Source: Ancylostoma caninum
Lineage: Eukaryota > Nematoda > Chromadorea > Rhabditida > Ancylostomatidae
Direction of reading: 5' to 3'
Length of the DNA stretch: 64,000 bases
NCBI GenBank assembly: GCA_037903475.1
Contig: JBAJFG010000172.1
Coordinates: 3,588,001 to 3,652,000 of the forward strand
Shown in pieces: positions 45,360-56,240 of this stretch. Below the pieces are notes generated by a model. That model saw only the letters and a list, made by a program, of their open reading frames with translations. It searched no databases and had not been told where the DNA came from. Within the stretch, counting starts at the first letter, position 1, and every line of letters starts with the position of its first letter. Made by a program: the position numbers and the translations under genes.

Positions 45360-48300
45360 GGCAGAGCTCCGCGCAAGAGCATCGTACCATTCAGCGAGAT
45401 TGATATCGAGAACCAGTTTATAACATGGAAAAATCTTCAGCCAACACTAGTGTGAGTTCCTCTTCATTAAAAACCTCTAAACACTGAGGGTATAGGTAAT
45501 TGGTACAGCAGCGATATAAGTAGCGACTTTCTATTTTTACAGATATGACGTCAGTGTGAATCCCAAGGGCGCAATTTACTGGTATTGGTCATGTGTGGTG
45601 TCAACAGCGTGCTTCTATAACCTTGTATTCATCACAATCCTTGTTTTCGAGGACATTAGAGATGGCTTCTATTCACAGTGGATAACAGGCAACGTAATCT
45701 GCGATATGATCTACGTGGTCGACATGTGGTTTCAGTCACGAATATGTAAGTGCAACTGAAGATATTGAGATTTTATTGGCAAAGAGTGGGTTTCTCTATA
45801 CCATGTGAAGCTTTGAATGACGCCTAATTATTATTTACTTTCCACCAATATAATCTTTGGCGAGGTATAGTGCGTTTCCTTCGAAGACTATAGAAAAGTC
45901 GAGGAAAAAATAGCACGAGACAAGATTGTGGGCCAATGCTTACCATGAGCGTCAGTGGAAGTGCGTTCTTCACAGACTTAGGAGGCACGCTGCGCGACCG
46001 CGCCGCGCTGGAGTCATCGCCGCGACGGCAGACCATGGGTTTTCTTGACAGTAAATTAGTTCTCTCGATGGTTGACATCAAATGGGAGGAGAAACTATCC
46101 GGAAAACTCCAATTTGCTGCCACGGCGTGAAGTTCAGCAGAAGCGGTGCGGCTGCGTACCTTCCGCGAAAACGCACTTCCGTCGACGCTCACTGTACATT
46201 CTCCCTCAGATTAATTTTAGGATGGTGCATGTGGCTTCATATATGTATCCATCGTCGCTTTTGGGACAGACTATAAAATACTCAAACACTTCGAATCATT
46301 ACTACTTATCGACGTGTTCATCCACATTTTCTATGAGTAATCCCAGGACCGAAGCCTACGTCAGTAGGCTCATAATAAACTAAGCGAAGGAAATTGTGCA
46401 CAGTCTGTTACAGGAGTTTTCCTAAAATCCACGTAAAGTAGTGGATGCCAGAAGAGTCCTCGTTTTGCATATCATGACGGAAATTGCGTGAGAAATAGTT
46501 CTGTACGCATGTTTCCCTTCCATGGATTCTACTTGTGGACTTTATAGAGTAGAGACTATTCCAACATATTTAATTCGGCTCCCTGGCAAAATGCCAAGGT
46601 TGGCGGCGTTCGTCGCGGGACCCACGTTCGTGCAAACACTGCTGCCCTTCAAACGAACGTGTTCTCATGGCATAACATGTTATGGAACAAGTATACGGCA
46701 GGGACAGGAGAAGCTGTGCTCAAGTAGGTTTACATCTACTAAGCTTTCTCCCTACCGTTACCCATAGCATATGTATCGTTGACCAACATCTGGTTTTCAG
46801 AGATAACCAGAGACAAGGGCAATTTATACTAGATGTTTGCATTTTACGCGTGTGCGTCTGTATGATGAGTGATAGGTCAGTCACATAGCTGAGGCAACTC
46901 AGACGCACTCGTTTAGCGCTAGTCTACCGCAAAAGGCCTTTTCAAAGCCAGCAATTTGAACCAAGCCCTTGAAACCCGAAAGTACAACTGAAAAGAGCAA
47001 ACGATTGCCAGAATTCCGCTGCAAATACAAAAATATCGGCTGTTTGTTCACTTGGTGAAATCGTCGAATAAACAGATATCTTAGTGATGGAGTAGTGTGC
47101 AACGATGGGTAGCAAGTGGTCTTTGGATATCCCTATTCATATGGCTTCCTAAAATGTCAATACCGAAACTACGTTTCTCAAAAGTATCAGCAACAGAACT
47201 GTAAGTGGCATGTTAGTTTTTGTCTTTAAATAGCATTTGATCAAGCAAGACCAGACCTTCTCTAAAAGCCCGGATAAACAGAAGCCTTACGATATTTGCA
47301 CAAGATGTTCCTTTAAAAACACTTATTACGACGTCAATCCATAGATCAGGTTAACACTTCCCACTAGGAGCCAAACAATTAACTTATATGGAGCAGAAAG
47401 CCATAGTCAATCTCATACTTGCGCAACGACACCCATGGTGCTCCTGTCCCTGCCGTATATCTTGTTCCATAACATGTTATGCCATGAGAACACGTTCGTT
47501 TAAAGGGCAGCAGTGCTTGCACGAACATGGGTCCTGCGACGAACGCCGCCAACCTTGGCATTTTGCCAGGGAGCCGAATTAAATATGTAGGAATAGTCTC
47601 TACTACTTTATAGTCATTAATATATTTATTGGACGCAAAAGGAGTTCTTAGGCGGCTGCACACCGCTTGATGCAGTTGTTTGTTAAATTCATCTGTGCGC
47701 AGCGACAGTTAACTACACATATGTATTTCAGTTAACTTGACGAGGAGTATACAGTACCAGTCAATTATTATATTTTTGCATCACTTAATACCACTCGTCT
47801 GGTGTGCTGCGCGCACCACACTCGCGTTGCGGCAAATCAGCTAGGGGCGTTGTCGGTGTTGAGGTGACTATTTTGGATTGAAGACGAAGAAACCATGAAA
47901 AACGGTGCAAACGTAAACAAAACATCAATACCGGCGAACTCCGACAACCACACAGGCTAGCTGGTTTTCCGCGCCGCGTAGTGGCTGCGATGCGACAGTA
48001 CATGGGACTCCGGCTGTCTTGGCCTAGACAAAGCAAAACATTTCGTCGAGGGACGGTTAGTTCTGGGGCAGAGAGCAAGAAGAAAGAAGTATTGATCACC
48101 CTGCACAGCGGCAGAGTGCCGCGCCGCCGCGGAGTATACCGCACCGCGCGAACATCACCAGCTAGAGTTTCCTGCAGTTGCTCTAGAAAGTAAGCTTATT
48201 TTATAAGACGGAATTATTTCTCCTTCTCTCCTTTTCCATACCATGGGTTTTTTTTTTGTTTTTGACTAATTTTATCAACGATTGCACCAAATATCACGAC

Positions 48301-51300
48301 CTTTTCGATGTTTCCAAAGTTCATGCTTCAAATTTTCGACGTTGTTTATTGCTTGTATGTTTCCCTTTATGAAAAAGCGTTTTTTAGTTTACTACGAGCA
48401 TGGCTGCAGGGTCACGGAGATGGCTGAAACTCGCAGAAATTACCTCTCAAGGTGAGTTTGAGACTTATTTTTAGAGGAACTGCTCTCGGATTGAGTCATT
48501 TTAATGGACTCTCGATTCATTAAACGTTTCCTGCAGTGCTTCAGATAGTAATCTCTTGAACTTTTTAGCACTAATTTTATCCTGGACGTCTTCTCCATCA
48601 TTCCCACTGACCTCTTTCTATTTGTTCAATACGACGCTTCACTACTAAGGTAAGGGCTTTATATTATACTCTATCAGCTACATATGTAGAGAGTCAACTG
48701 GATACTGTGCAATGGTTATATCGCCAGATGTATGTGGCTGCTGCAGCTGTGTGTCAATAGTTCGTTCCAGTGAGAATGATGGCTGGATAGGCGCCAGAGA
48801 GAAGAAGAGCACTGGAAAGTGCGCAACAATTAGGGGGGGGGGGGTGGAGGGAAAAGGAGGGAATGCGCACGAAAACTCAAACATCATCGCGTTTGAAACA
48901 TACTGTAGAAAGGAATGAGTCAGTTCCGAATAAGCGAGAACTTCTTCCATATACATATACTACATCTCTAATAACCGTGCAGCACGAACGCAGCCCGAAC
49001 GGCGTAATGGTTCGGTTAGAAACCCTAGCAGCAACGGTTGCCAGTTGCTGCCATCCTCCCCTCGATTGCTGCTCAAGCTGTCGTCCTTTTAGCAAAAATT
49101 GCTGAGCGACAGCAGCAATCAAGGGGAGGATGGCAGCAACTGGGAACCGTTGCTGCTAGGGTTTCTACTCGAATCACTACGCCGTTTGGGCTGCGTTCGT
49201 GCTGCACGGTTATCAGAGATAGAGCAGATGGGTATCTCCACTCCAAGCGACCACTACGCACCTGCTGTAATTTTTAGAACTTTATTTGGGCCTAGCAATG
49301 GCAGTGACAACTTTTTTTTCAATTTTAGCACTATTTATCGATCGGTAATTTGAGCTACCATATTTTTTCTCTCAATCATCTGGTGCAGCACAGTAGCATC
49401 CACTTTACTGAGCAAATTTTGACAAATTTAGAAATGAAAGTGCATATGTGCAATGAATTAGATTACCTGCATGAGCTTCATTCCTGTAACCTTCTTGACT
49501 GAGCTGTTTCAGGTTGAATCGTCTATTCAAATGTTATCGCTTATTCGAGAATTTCGACCTCGCTCAAGGAAGGCTCAAACAGGTCAACACTTCAGATTTT
49601 TTTTCTCAGAGTTAGATATCCTTATCGAATAGTATCATGACAATGCTTGCAGTTTAGGTCTTCATCTCGTTAATGAAAATTATTGTCAGCTGCACGTTAA
49701 TTTTCCACTGGAATGCTTGCGCCTTCTACATTATCAGCTCTTTTAGCGACACAACTTCATGGGACGGTGAGTTATGGGAGTTCGGAGTTCGTGGGAGTTT
49801 TGATTCTTTTACGAGTTCAGTTCCGATACTATATATAGGAAACTCCAAATTTACGCAGACAAGGGTTGGGACCGCGGCGCGGCTCTCTTGGACAGAGACG
49901 CAGGCCCTCAGCATGCAGAGCGCCCGTGTCTCTGCCCGAGAGAGCCGCGCCGCGGTCTCGACCCTTGTCCGCGTACAATTGGAGTTCCCTGTACCTTCCT
50001 GAAGTATGGCAGTACATATAAATGGACACGATGTCACTCCGTTGGGATATAAGCTAGTTTTTCTTGCTCATTCATAAAAGGTCTATGACTAGTCAGTGCG
50101 TAGAACCTTTAGGCTTTAAGCAGCCAAAACGAACGCTAAGGGATTAACCTCATCTGTTTTTCTTGAAAATACTATAAGAGGATTACGGGACATTAGAACT
50201 AGAATAGTGCATATGGGAATGCCATAATTACTCCGCGTTATGTGACAGAACGTTATCGTTGTTTCGGAGGTCATTTTAAGCCTTATGCAGAGTCCTGCGA
50301 CGAGCTCTTCCTCTTGGGGAATCCTTTGAGTTGTTATCGCGAGAATGCACGAGCGTTAGGGCTTCTTGTACTCTGCTTACCTCGGGGAAGGATTTCAAAA
50401 AATCACTAATGAAAGAATGAGCAAATCGGGGACTAGTTTTCGTCATAAGTCCTCATATTTCAGAAGTCAATGCTACATTTGACGATGACGACGGTTGGCC
50501 GTGGCCATACATGCCGGACAAGATAACTGATGTTCACTTTGCTGACTGCTCACATTTTGAGGTTTGTTACTCACAGCTACGTTGAATAATTCATTTTTAT
50601 ATTATACTGGTTCTCTGCTTGATTTTTCCAGCAATGATTATCTATTTTTCTGCTTTCAGCAAACGTGCGATTACCAGCAGGTGTATTTTGATGAGGAACG
50701 AGAGGCCCATTTAGTGGATCTGTGGCACTATTGGGAAAACAGGTACAGCTTTTAATCTACAGCTTCTAAAGCTTGTTTGGATGCATGATGCAAGCTCTTT
50801 GCCTCCAGCTTTTAACGGTTATATCGGGAGAAGTGTGTTGGGGTATGCAGAATTTTTTAATTTGTGTCTTTAGGTTATTTTCATGATTGTGTTTTGTTCC
50901 TAAGAGGTTTTTAAACTTCACTTCTTTTTTTCTTACTCTGGCATCAATGTTCTTTGGAGTTGTTCGACAACACCGCTGGCAACTTTGTGTTTTTAGAACC
51001 ATTAAAGTTGGTTTCTCTACGTTCACTAAGGCTTATGTGCTTTCAATGTACTGGTCAGCGATGACAATGACAACTTTAGGAGAGCAGGTGAGACAATTCT
51101 ATGAATATGTTCTAATTTGTGCTTGATGTTATTGGATTGCCGTAATACTGCACGTAGAATATTGTATCGCTTCCTACCAGAAATCGTTGCCTAACAAGTT
51201 AACCCGATTAAACGACGACGATAAAAATTTTCAATCCGCGTCTAGTACAAATATATTCCCGTATATCTGCACACTTAGAAGCCCACCATTGTTAAATGAC

Positions 51301-53109
51301 CAGTTCTCGTTTCATTGACCGTGATTTCAGCCATCACCAAACGAAACAATGCAATCTGTGTTCGAAATCTTGGATACTGTTCTGGGAATGGTTTTATTTG
51401 CCGGAATCATGGGAAGTGTTGGTGATCTTGTAGCGAAGGCTAACAAGGTGAAAGCGGACTGGCAGCAGAGGATGGATGGTCTGAAGCAGTTTATGACTTA
51501 CAGGTTTGTGCTGGGAAGTAGAACACTTTGTATTGCATAGTTAAGGTTCTAGCTCTTCAAAGAGTAGAGCTGAGTAGACAACTCGTGTCGAAGTTTTTTT
51601 TTTGAGTCAAAAAAAGCAAAAAAAAAAAACCCAGGAGACCAATTATTTGAAAAAACTCCTGGAAAACAATACTATAACATGTGCGGGCTATGTTCGATTT
51701 TAATTCATTGAAATCGTTTGTATTGCAGGAATCTCCATGCAGAATTTCAGCGACGGGTTTTAAAATACTGTGAGTACGAGATGGCTAAACAAGAGAAAAT
51801 GACCGAAGAAGAGATGCGAGACACCCTCCCACCAAAGCTTTACACACAGGTCATTCACGGCTTCTGCAGTTTTCTAATCACGCTTTTTTTGCACGAGTTT
51901 ATCCTCTTTTCAGGTGAATAAGTATGTGCAGTGGTCAATTCTCAAGAGCTCTCCGTTATTCGATGTGAGTGTGCCTTTGAAAATGCCTTGTAGTGGAAAT
52001 GGTGTTATTTTTATGCCAAATTTGTAGTGTACAGAAGCACATTCGTTTTGCTTCATTCTTTGCATGTTTTATGTACGGTTTCAGAGCTGTGAAGTGCCTT
52101 TCCTTAAAGATCTGGCTATTTATCTGGAACCACGGGATTATGGTCCTGGCGATGTAGTTTGTGCCAGAGGCGAGTTGAATAAGGTAGGTGAACATTCTAG
52201 ATTAGTTGTAATTATTGTGTTTAGACACATTTTTTTTGTGCAGTTTTCTACAGTCTATTTAAGGAATTGCACTGGCAACAGAATGCAAAGCTCTTTTGAT
52301 GAAAGAGAAGTTGTTGTGTGGATTTAATATTAGCTTTTTTAAGGAAATGCTGATTGTGTCTTCTGGTTACCTAAGAGTCGTCGATCCAAACGATCTCCCT
52401 TTGAGAACATTCCGCGAGGGCGATGTGGTTGAAGACAGGTCGCTGGTGTGGTTCCCAAATAATCGTTATCGAAATCGAAGGAAATATGACGTGATCTCAG
52501 TTGGCTACTCACAGGTAAGTTTTTTTTTACATAGTTTTCTACCTAAGTGAAGAATTATCATTGAAATTTCTCCGTTTCGCACGATCCGAACCCTTCAATT
52601 CGATTCTCATCCTTTTCCAGGATTTTTTTTCACAAATGATCTTTAGGTCTATATCCTTTTCCGAGATGATCTACTGCACGTCCTGAGAGATTACCCTCTT
52701 TGTCGAGAGACTATTAGAGTAAAGGGTACTATCTTTTTTTTTCAATTATAGCATGCTTGTAGGTAAAATGTCCCCTTTCCAGCTGAGTATATGCAGTCCG
52801 CAGCTGGCGATCTGGTCGAGGAAAATTGCTCTATGGATTGCGAGATGTATGAGGGGTCAACACTGGAGGAACGGCTGATTGCAATGCGTGGTGTGATTAA
52901 TGTGCTGGAAAATAATGTTAACGAGAACTATGAGAAGTTCAAGGTGATTTTCTTGTTCAAAAAGTTTTCAAGTTATTCGGAGCTTTCTTCGAACTCTTAT
53001 TATCAAGGTACTATATTATTTACTAGTGTCATTGCAGAAGAACTCCAGCAGTTTCAAGTCTCGACTGGCCGCGCTGGAGCGATTCTGCAGAGACATGCTG
53101 ATACAATGA
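45360..53109 (+). CDS. Cyclic-nucleotide-gated (CNG) cation channel subunit, 3' 17 exons
   Basis: CNG channels open on cGMP/cAMP in sensory neurons (TAX-2, TAX-4 and the CNG/CHE-6 proteins of C. elegans). Firm exons: 45360-45451, 45543-45745, 48388-48451, 48569-48649, 49513-49582, 49658-49766, 50464-50561, 50660-50742, 50997-51087, 51331-51503, 51729-51849, 51914-51964, 52085-52183, 52344-52514, 52647-52725, 52783-52943, 53038-53109. They give 1818 nt (605 aa plus TGA), all in phase. Visible parts: S1-S2 (YWYWSCVVSTACFYNLVF; DMIYVVDMWFQSR), S3 (TNFILDVFSIIPTDLF), a short S4 (RLNRLFKCYRLFENF), S5 (IFHWNACAFYI), a long turret, the pore TTLGEQPSP, S6, the C-linker, a nucleotide-binding domain and a C-terminal helical (CLZ-like) tail. 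The N-terminus is incomplete. I cannot say which paralogue it is. Confidence 0.9.
45941..46198. repeat. Foldback element (MITE), TACAGTG-terminus family
   Basis: Left ATGAGCGTCAGTGGAAGTGC and, on the other strand at the right, GTGAGCGTCGACGGAAGTGC are inverted ends, with TGTACA at the right edge. The interior is GC-rich. It lies in the CNG intron after the S2 exon. Confidence 0.7.
46541..47613. repeat. 1.07 kb element with 170 bp near-identical inverted arms
   Basis: 46541-46710 and 47441-47613 are inverted copies with only about half a dozen differences. Both arms keep the same open frame of about 50 codons (TIPTYLIRLPGKMPRLAAFV at the start), and several of the differences are silent. The spacer (46711-47440) is unrelated AT-rich DNA. 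Same CNG intron as 45941-46198. Confidence 0.8.
47785..48190. other. GC-rich patch in the CNG intron
   Basis: Overlapping open frames on both strands within a GC-rich block before the exon at 48388 look like composition artefacts. No family or clear inverted repeat was recognised. Confidence 0.35.
48833..48861 (+). other. Poly-G tract
   Basis: Twelve consecutive G are followed by further GGAGGG blocks inside the CNG intron between the S3 and S4 exons. It is prone to G-quadruplex formation and to length errors in assembly. Confidence 0.7.
48964..49217. repeat. Foldback element with ~110 bp arms
   Basis: 48964-49078 and 49113-49217 are near-identical inverted copies, both containing ACCGTGCAGCACGAACGCAG and the GTTGCTGCTAGGGTTTCTA block. 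The loop is about 35 bp. The element is intronic and encodes nothing. Confidence 0.85.
49838..49990. repeat. GC-rich hairpin repeat, copy 2
   Basis: The outer GGAAACTCCAAATTTACGC pairs imperfectly with GCGTACAATTGGAGTTCCC, and the inner CCGCGGCGCGGCTCTCTTGG pairs with GAGAGAGCCGCGCCGCGG. It is related to 8079-8226 and lies just after the S5 exon of the CNG gene. Confidence 0.75.
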
Positions 53110-53205
53110 CGGACATATTTCTTTCTAAACATTTCTTTCGTTGAATGTTATCGCAGATTTTTATTTTTGCTCAATGATAGATGTGTGCTTAGAAATCTAG
53201 AGAAA

Positions 53206-53211
53206 AATAAA
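53206..53211 (+). terminator. Poly(A) signal of the CNG gene
   Basis: AATAAA lies about 97 bp after the channel stop codon, a usual distance for nematode 3' ends. Confidence 0.7.
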
Positions 53212-54678
53212 GTATTTCAAATCTTTGATGTATATGTTGTCACAAATATTCCCTTCCTTGAATTCGTGAACTTGCATCTTCTACTTCTTTCGAACATCTA
53301 GTAAAATATGAGAGCCATTCAGTGATTCATGTTGAGATACGTGAGTTCCTGGTGGTTCTGGTTTTGTTTTTGCAACTCTGATCAAAATATTTTCGGCGGA
53401 TCCATTGTAACATCGCCACTTTCCCTACCGCTGTTTGTCTGGCAGACAGATAACAAAGCTTCATTGCTTAGGTTTTCTATCAATACACCCTATTTCTCTC
53501 GATTTTCTGGTTCTGGTGCTGTTTTTTGGGTAATAATAAGGTTCCCAGCTCATCATATTTGGGAATAGATTCCTGGTAAAATTGGAACTGTGAACCGAAC
53601 TAATAGTAAAATTAGAGCTAAAAAGAGGTACAGAAGAGTTTTTTTCTAATCTCAGACAACACTTGTTGTTCAGCGGGTTACTGAATATTCATGTGTTCTT
53701 TCACGAAGCCGTCTCTGCGCACAGAACAGCGGCTATCAACATTACACTTTGAAAAATCAAGCATTTCTCGGACAAAGCGCCAGTTTGTGCCAACGCTTTA
53801 GTCGGCTGCTGTAGTTTTCGTTGCAATTTCTTGATCATTTCTCAGAAAAAAAAACCCAAAACACTCCACTTCTCGACCTTCTTAATCCCCTAACGCCTTA
53901 TGTAAATGTATTTGAGATTGAACAGTGCTCTTTCAAGCTTGTTTTCAGGTCGTTTTGCTCTATGATCCATTGGTTTCTCACGATTCCAGGGATGGAAGAT
54001 TTGCAAGAAAATCATTGCCAAATTATATAGTTTTATTTGGCTTTTATTGCTACTTTTTCTTAAGCTAATTTATAGTGCAACGGAGTCCAATCCGGTCAAA
54101 TAAGAAGAGATACTTATCGATCCATATCCATATCTATCAGACGAGGATCGATATGTATCTTTATCTTTTGTTATCCGACCGGGTCGGACTCCGCTGAAGT
54201 ACAACTGTAGCTTTAGGTGGAGTTAACGGCATGTTAGGTCCTGATCATCCAGAAAATAGGAATAAGATATAAAAACATTCAAAATTCTGGAAAAACAAAT
54301 GCAAGTTGTAGAAAGTTCGTGGAAAGGGCGTGCTACACGCCCTAACACTTAGTACAGACCATTATTGATCATGACAAGTAGTGCCAAGCTCATTTTTCCT
54401 TCTTGAAGTTCCCATCACCCTTACATCTTCTATATTTCTTGACAAACTCTCTGTTCTGAGCCTATGTACTTGACCCAAATTTCATCTGCGATTTTCCTCG
54501 AAACTGTTGTGTTTAACTCCATTGAAGTCCTTTTTCTTTTTTATTCTCTCTCTCCTCTATTCGTTCTACAGAAAATAGCAATATGTATGACATTCGGGTC
54601 ATTTATTATAAGTAAAAAATTTCAAATTTCTTTTCAGCTTTTCCTCCTTACTTTCCACTCAACACTCCCTTTCTAGCC
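53212..54678. other. Intergenic region between CNG and ET-module genes
   Basis: No gene is supported in this AT-rich spacer. Short frames at 53329-53568, 53821-54030 and 54464-54676 show no family signature. One foldback element is at 54074-54204. Confidence 0.5.
54074..54204. repeat. Foldback element with ~60 bp arms
   Basis: The left CGGAGTCCAATCCGGTCAAA is matched on the other strand at the right by CGGAGTCCGACCCGGTCGGA. Inner ATATCGATCC-type blocks are also paired. Confidence 0.8.
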
Positions 54679-55482
54679 ATGTTGCGCACCCTACTGCTTG
54701 TGCTTGCAATAATAAACATCTCGTTGGCCCTGAAATGCTATGAAGGGACACTCCAAGGGCTCGAGAACAACACAAGGACAGAGGAGAAGGTAATGGTTTG
54801 AATTGGGGTGTTTAGATTTCTTTCATAACTTTCTGGACGATTCTATATATGAACAGTAGTGCAGTAACAACCCACTTTGTGGTTATAGGCATATATAAAT
54901 TTCTCAAGTTTTTTGGAAAGCTCGAGAAACATAGAATTCAGCACTGCAGTGGCATCTCCAACTACTGCATCCAGAAAATTGACAAGAAAAAGAATCAGAT
55001 TCGACGAGAATGCAGCTCATTCATGGATGAACACAATATGGAAGAAAAATGTCCGGTAAAATGATGATTTTTTTCTTCTCAATTCTCCAGATAGATATTT
55101 ATGAAAACTGCTGGAGCAACACTTATAACCTTCCAGATGCCTGGATGCCACTGGCAGTCGGCTTACGAGACCTTTTGTTGTTGCCAGTTTGACGGCTGCA
55201 ACGAGTGGAAAGCAGAGTAAGTCGTATCGATTAGAAGGGAGATCTGTTCAAAATCCTTATATTAAGAAAAGATTTGCAAAAAAATCACGAAATTTTCGTT
55301 TCAGTGGTACCGAGTACAAGAAAGGCGAAACTGTTCCGTTGAGCTCGTTGCCAAAATCCAAACCGGCATTTGATAAGCCATATGAGCCGTCAGGAAGGCC
55401 AACAGCCTCAAAGCCAAGTTTTGCTGCGACAACAACTGTCCGAACGCCGAAGACTCGTAACGACGAGATCAATTTGGATTGA
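54679..55482 (+). CDS. Small secreted cysteine-rich ET-module protein
   Basis: Exons 54679-54789, 54921-55055 (or from 54909, in frame), 55137-55216 and 55305-55482 give a 167-aa protein with consistent phases. Residues 1-18 (MLRTLLLVLAIINISLA) are a signal peptide. The mature protein has spaced cysteines (LKCYEG, CSGISNYC, RRECSSF, EEKCP, PGCHW) ending in FCCCQFDGCN. That CCC-x-x-D-x-CN signature is the nematode ET module, a three-finger (Ly6-like) fold. A C-terminal tail of about 60 residues, rich in Pro, Ser, Thr and Lys, follows. The function of such proteins is largely unknown; secreted or cell-surface roles are inferred. A short AT-rich intergenic gap separates it from the channel gene. 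Confidence 0.85.
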
Positions 55483-55538
55483 AGTGATGCAGTCTAAGAA
55501 TATTCGAATAATTGTATTTAATGTATGCTTGTTAACCA

Positions 55539-55544
55539 AATAAA
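55539..55544 (+). terminator. Poly(A) signal of the ET-module gene
   Basis: AATAAA is located 57 bp after the stop codon. Confidence 0.75.
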
Positions 55545-56240
55545 GCATAGAATCTTCAAAATGCTGAGAAAAACACATGAGCGATTCCTGAAACTGAATG
55601 CCGATTTGTGGAGAGTGTCAGTGGTGTTCCGGTCAGAATAGGATTATTCGAAACAGAGCTCTTCTCGTATGGTTTTTAAAGGATCTTGTGATGATAAAGA
55701 TGCCTAAATTTCCGTTGTGAGTTAGCGAACGAATAAAGACTGCATTTGTTTCATGATTCTGTAGAAAATACACGTGAAATTTCTCTTCACCGCTTATTTC
55801 ACGCTTCTTATACCACTTTTTCTATTCAAATCATTCCCTGAAGCTTTCTTCGTATTGATAGCGTGCCTCTATAAGAAAAAATGTCAGTTTTTTTGTTATG
55901 TGAATTCCTTATAGGTTCATCTCGACTTGCAACTCTCTGTTCTCATGTGGAGCTTTTCTTTTGAATTCTCCACATGGGCAAGAAGAGTTGAAATTTCTGA
56001 TAGTTACTTCAGCTTGTGCCATATAATTCATTTTAAAATTGCGCTAAAGTTATTAATCTAACTGGATAAGTAGACCTCTTATTTTGTTGTGAGAGACGAC
56101 AGCTGAAATCACGCATGGGCATACGAACAGCTTAGGTGGACACATATGTTTCCGTTCGGTCGCCATCGATAAGATCGACCTGGAATTGAAGATGAAATCA
56201 GACGATATGCTGACCTCAGACGATATGCTGACCGTTTCTA
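55545..56240. other. Intergenic spacer
   Basis: AT-rich DNA between the ET-module gene and the next start codon. No gene, RNA or clear repeat was recognised. It should include the promoter of the gene starting at 56241. Confidence 0.5.
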
